Source of the DNA: Pseudarthrobacter sp. MM222
GTDB lineage: Bacteria; Actinomycetota; Actinomycetes; Actinomycetales; Micrococcaceae
NCBI RefSeq assembly: GCF_947090775.1
Contig: NZ_OX352321.1
Location: 2,728,001-2,792,000 of the forward strand
Reading direction: 5' to 3'
DNA: 64,000 bases
This document shows, one piece after another, positions 63,978-64,000 of this stretch. The notes below the pieces were generated by a model. That model did no database searches, was not told where the DNA came from, and saw only the letters and a program-made list of their open reading frames with translations. A program made the translations under genes and the position numbers. How positions within the stretch are numbered: position 1 is the first letter of the stretch; each line of letters opens with the position of its first letter.

Positions 63978-64000
63978 TCGGTGCTGTCCCCAATATTCTC
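63974..64000 (-). CDS. Possible 3' end of the gene upstream of gpsA
   Basis: The last eight codons (ENIGDSTE) and a TGA overlapping the gpsA ATG are visible at the window edge. In Micrococcaceae the gene before gpsA is usually a lysophospholipid acyltransferase (plsC-type) with an ATGA overlap. This is a positional guess only. Confidence 0.35.
   Translation of the reverse strand, partial: ENIGDSTE

Overview
The window looks like a chromosomal segment of a high-GC actinobacterium of the Micrococcaceae, most like Arthrobacter or Pseudarthrobacter. This rests on the strong G/C third-position bias, frequent GTG and TTG starts, and the gene order DUF177-rpmF-rnc-mutM-smc-ftsY beside thiL-DAK2-recG-rsmD. 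The assignment is from family knowledge; no search was run.

Left flank (1-16.8 kb): the 3' part of a GH79-like glycoside hydrolase converges on a minus-strand run of core genes. These are ftsY, smc, mutM, rnc, rpmF, a DUF177 protein and coaD. A plus-strand pair follows (class I aminotransferase, spermidine-synthase-like protein). A second minus-strand core run then holds rsmD, recG, a DAK2-domain protein and thiL. Right flank (60.1-64 kb): a DUF3515 lipoprotein, an LCP ligase, ddl and gpsA. In related genomes thiL lies close to DUF3515, ddl and gpsA, so the region between them appears to be an insertion.

Inserted region (about 16.9-60 kb): a cell-envelope glycopolymer locus. A long minus-strand operon (59.96 to 43.97 kb) encodes a Pro-rich anchored surface protein, two GT4 glycosyltransferases, a TagG/Wzm-type permease, a TagH/Wzt-type ATPase, a CgeB-GT2 two-domain transferase, a UDP-ManNAc dehydrogenase, a GT2-TagF fusion and a 1286-residue TPR-TagF-GT4 fusion. 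A second minus-strand operon (24.8 to 16.9 kb) begins with another CgeB-GT2 plus dehydrogenase pair. It continues with a membrane coiled-coil protein, a tandem GT4-GT4 protein and a secreted DUF4434-like protein. Plus-strand genes add a UDP-GlcNAc 2-epimerase (wecB), a YdcF-like protein, a Tat-exported metallophosphoesterase, a LicC-like nucleotidyltransferase, a second TPR-TagF-GT4 fusion, an XcbB/CpsF-like protein, an FN3-EEP secreted nuclease/phosphatase and a fourth TagF-type protein. A DUF1792 GT-D-fold transferase and a secreted metalloprotease with four C-terminal repeats lie on the minus strand.

Taken together, the locus can make UDP-ManNAcA and can build a phosphodiester-linked (teichoic-acid-like or capsule-like) polymer. 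Export would be through the two-component ABC transporter. Attachment to peptidoglycan may use the adjacent LCP protein. No initiating glycosyl-1-phosphate transferase, Wzx flippase or Wzy polymerase is present. The most unusual elements are the paired TPR-TagF-GT4 fusions and the duplicated CgeB-GT2/dehydrogenase module. Base composition falls visibly between about 30 and 47 kb, which suggests foreign origin for part of the locus. No tRNA, rRNA, CRISPR array, IS element or transposase was seen.
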